Position numbers and translations under genes: made by a program
Shown: one piece after another, positions 62,843 to 64,000 of the stretch
How positions within the stretch are numbered: the stretch's first letter is position 1
Layout: every line of letters begins with the position of its first letter
Source of the DNA: Acidimicrobiaceae bacterium
Lineage (GTDB): Bacteria > Actinomycetota > Acidimicrobiia > Acidimicrobiales > Ilumatobacteraceae
Direction: 5' to 3'
DNA: 64,000 nucleotides
Assembly (NCBI GenBank): GCA_020637235.1
Contig: JACJWG010000014.1
Location: 77,981-141,980, forward strand
The notes under the pieces: model-generated
What the model was told of the DNA's origin: nothing
The model's database searches: none
What the model saw: only the letters and a program-made list of their open reading frames with translations

Positions 62843-62959
62843 CATCGACAGCAACACGAGGGTTCGTCGCGTGCCGGTCACGTGCGGGAGGGTGGCGCCG
62901 AGGCTAGACCTTGGCGAGCGCCACTCCCGAGACCTACCCCCGAAGATGGAGGAGTCACC

Positions 62960-64000
62960 ATGACCGTCACCGCCGGAACCCCGATCGAACTGGTGCAGGG
63001 CGTGTACGCCACGCTCGACGAGCGCGTCGCGATCGGCCGCGAGCGCTTCGGACGACCGCTCACGCTCACCGAGAAGATCCTCCTCAACCACCTGTACGAC
63101 CCGAACGAGACGATCGAACGCGGCGGCACCTACAACGACTTCCACCCCGACCGTGTGGCGATGCAGGACGCGACCGCGCAGATGGCGCTGCTGCAGTTCA
63201 TGACCGCCGGCCTCCCCACCACGGCGGTGCCGTCCACCGTGCACTGTGACCACCTGATCCAGGCCAAGGTCGGCGCCAAGATCGACCTCGGCGTCGCCGT
63301 CGACACCAACCGCGAGGTGTACGACTTCCTCCGCTCCGTCAGCGCGAAGTACGGCATCGGGTTCTGGGGTCCGGGCAGCGGCATCATCCACCAGGTCGTG
63401 CTCGAGAACTACGCCTTCCCCGGCGGCATGATGATCGGCACCGACAGCCACACGCCCAACGCCGGCGGCCTCGGCATGGTGGCCATCGGTGTCGGCGGTG
63501 CCGACGCGGTCGACGTGATGACCGGCTTCCCGTTCAACGTCCGCTGGCCGAAGGTGATCGGCGTCAAGCTCACCGGCACCTTGTCCGGTTGGTCGTCGCC
63601 GAAGGACGTGATCCTGGAGGTCGCCCGCATCCTCACGGTCGAAGGCGGCACCGGCGCGATCGTCGAGTACTTCGGCCCCGGTGCCGACTCGATCTCCGCC
63701 ACGGGCAAGGCCACGGTGTGCAACATGGGTGCCGAGATCGGTGCCACCTGCAGCCTGTTCGCCTACGACCACAACATGGCCCAGTACCTGAAGGCCACCG
63801 GCCGCGAGGCGATCGCCGACGCCGCCGATCGGGTCGCCGACCACCTCCGCCCCGACGAGGGTGCGATGTACGACCGCCTCATCGAGATCGACCTCGACCA
63901 ACTGAAGCCGTTGATCAACGGCCCCCACTCCCCCGACCGCGCCAACCGGGTCGGCGAGCAGGTGGGCGGCGAGGCACGTGCCAACGACTGGCCGCTCGAG
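62960..64000 (+). CDS. acn: aconitate hydratase, mitochondrial-type (5' part)
   Basis: The first 347 residues of an aconitase, running off the window edge. The segments DRVAMQDATAQMALLQF, TVHCDHLIQAK, GTDSHTPNAGGLGM and GAEIGATCSLF mark the TCA-cycle enzyme that interconverts citrate and isocitrate, and resemble the mitochondrial type more than AcnA or AcnB. The cluster cysteines would lie partly beyond the window. ATG 62960 has a strong GGAGGAG ribosome-binding site, so it is translated from a leader. Confidence 0.95.
   Translation, partial: MTVTAGTPIELVQGVYATLDERVAIGRERFGRPLTLTEKILLNHLYDPNETIERGGTYNDFHPDRVAMQDATAQMALLQFMTAGLPTTAVPSTVHCDHLIQAKVGAKIDLGVAVDTNREVYDFLRSVSAKYGIGFWGPGSGIIHQVVLENYAFPGGMMIGTDSHTPNAGGLGMVAIGVGGADAVDVMTGFPFNVRWPKVIGVKLTGTLSGWSSPKDVILEVARILTVEGGTGAIVEYFGPGADSISATGKATVCNMGAEIGATCSLFAYDHNMAQYLKATGREAIADAADRVADHLRPDEGAMYDRLIEIDLDQLKPLINGPHSPDRANRVGEQVGGEARANDWPLE

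Overview
This 64 kb window is very GC-rich and almost fully packed with short-spaced genes. The gene content suggests an actinobacterium: an F420-type LLM oxidoreductase, a DUF385 nitroreductase, a DUF3499 protein, DUF2510/GYF/TM2 and DUF4190 proteins, a cytochrome P450, and many GTG starts. My best guess is a marine or aquatic Acidimicrobiia (Ilumatobacter-like). That placement is an inference from overall character, not a database match. No phage, insertion sequence, CRISPR array or rRNA operon is visible. There is one tRNA gene, tRNA-Val(CAC).

Layout. 0-3.8 kb: rlmN, a phosphotransferase/DUF6285 pair and an M23 peptidase. 3.8-4.15 kb: four copies of a 58-bp repeat. 4.2-10.8 kb: an ABC ATPase, SRPBCC and DUF3499 proteins, a coupled HDOD-GGDEF pair, tRNA-Val, a DUF4190 protein, a membrane J-domain protein and a DUF2087 regulator. 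10.8-22.7 kb: a 2-hydroxyacid dehydrogenase and a likely polyamine uptake and catabolism island (PotA, PotD, a fused PotB-PotC permease, amine oxidase, aminobutyraldehyde-type dehydrogenase, acetylpolyamine amidohydrolase, two Lrp-type regulators, alanine dehydrogenase). 22.8-30.5 kb: P450, serine hydrolase, LLM oxidoreductase, MFS exporter and a PAS-GGDEF-EAL protein. 30.5-33 kb: head-to-head murF and ddl. 33-35 kb: an MFS exporter with a divergent winged-helix regulator. 35-41.9 kb: a TetR-controlled operon encoding a fatty acyl-CoA reductase/HAD fusion, a zinc dehydrogenase, a LarA-family protein and a PlsC-type acyltransferase. 41.9-42.1 kb: three more copies of the 58-bp repeat. 42-52 kb: methyltransferase, lipoprotein esterase, YceH-like protein, VOC protein, LysM lipoprotein and glutamate synthase (gltB, gltD). 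52-64 kb: a nuclease-like remnant, small envelope proteins, a GntR/membrane-protein operon, nitroreductases, crotonase, comB, an MscS channel, a GntR/GHMP-kinase pair and the 5' part of aconitase.

Three observations stand out. First, an interspersed repeat family: seven copies of exactly 58 bp in two tandem arrays 38 kb apart, with the same imperfect inverted ends but differently ordered cores. Second, at least sixteen genes have a TANNNT element 6-9 nt before the start codon, the signature of leaderless transcription. At three divergent gene pairs the two opposing -10 elements share the same central TA, so one short palindrome could fire in both directions. Third, the acyl-CoA reductase/HAD, dehydrogenase, LarA-like and PlsC operon looks like a lipid-reduction pathway whose product I cannot name, and it is governed by a 16-bp perfect palindrome beside tetR.
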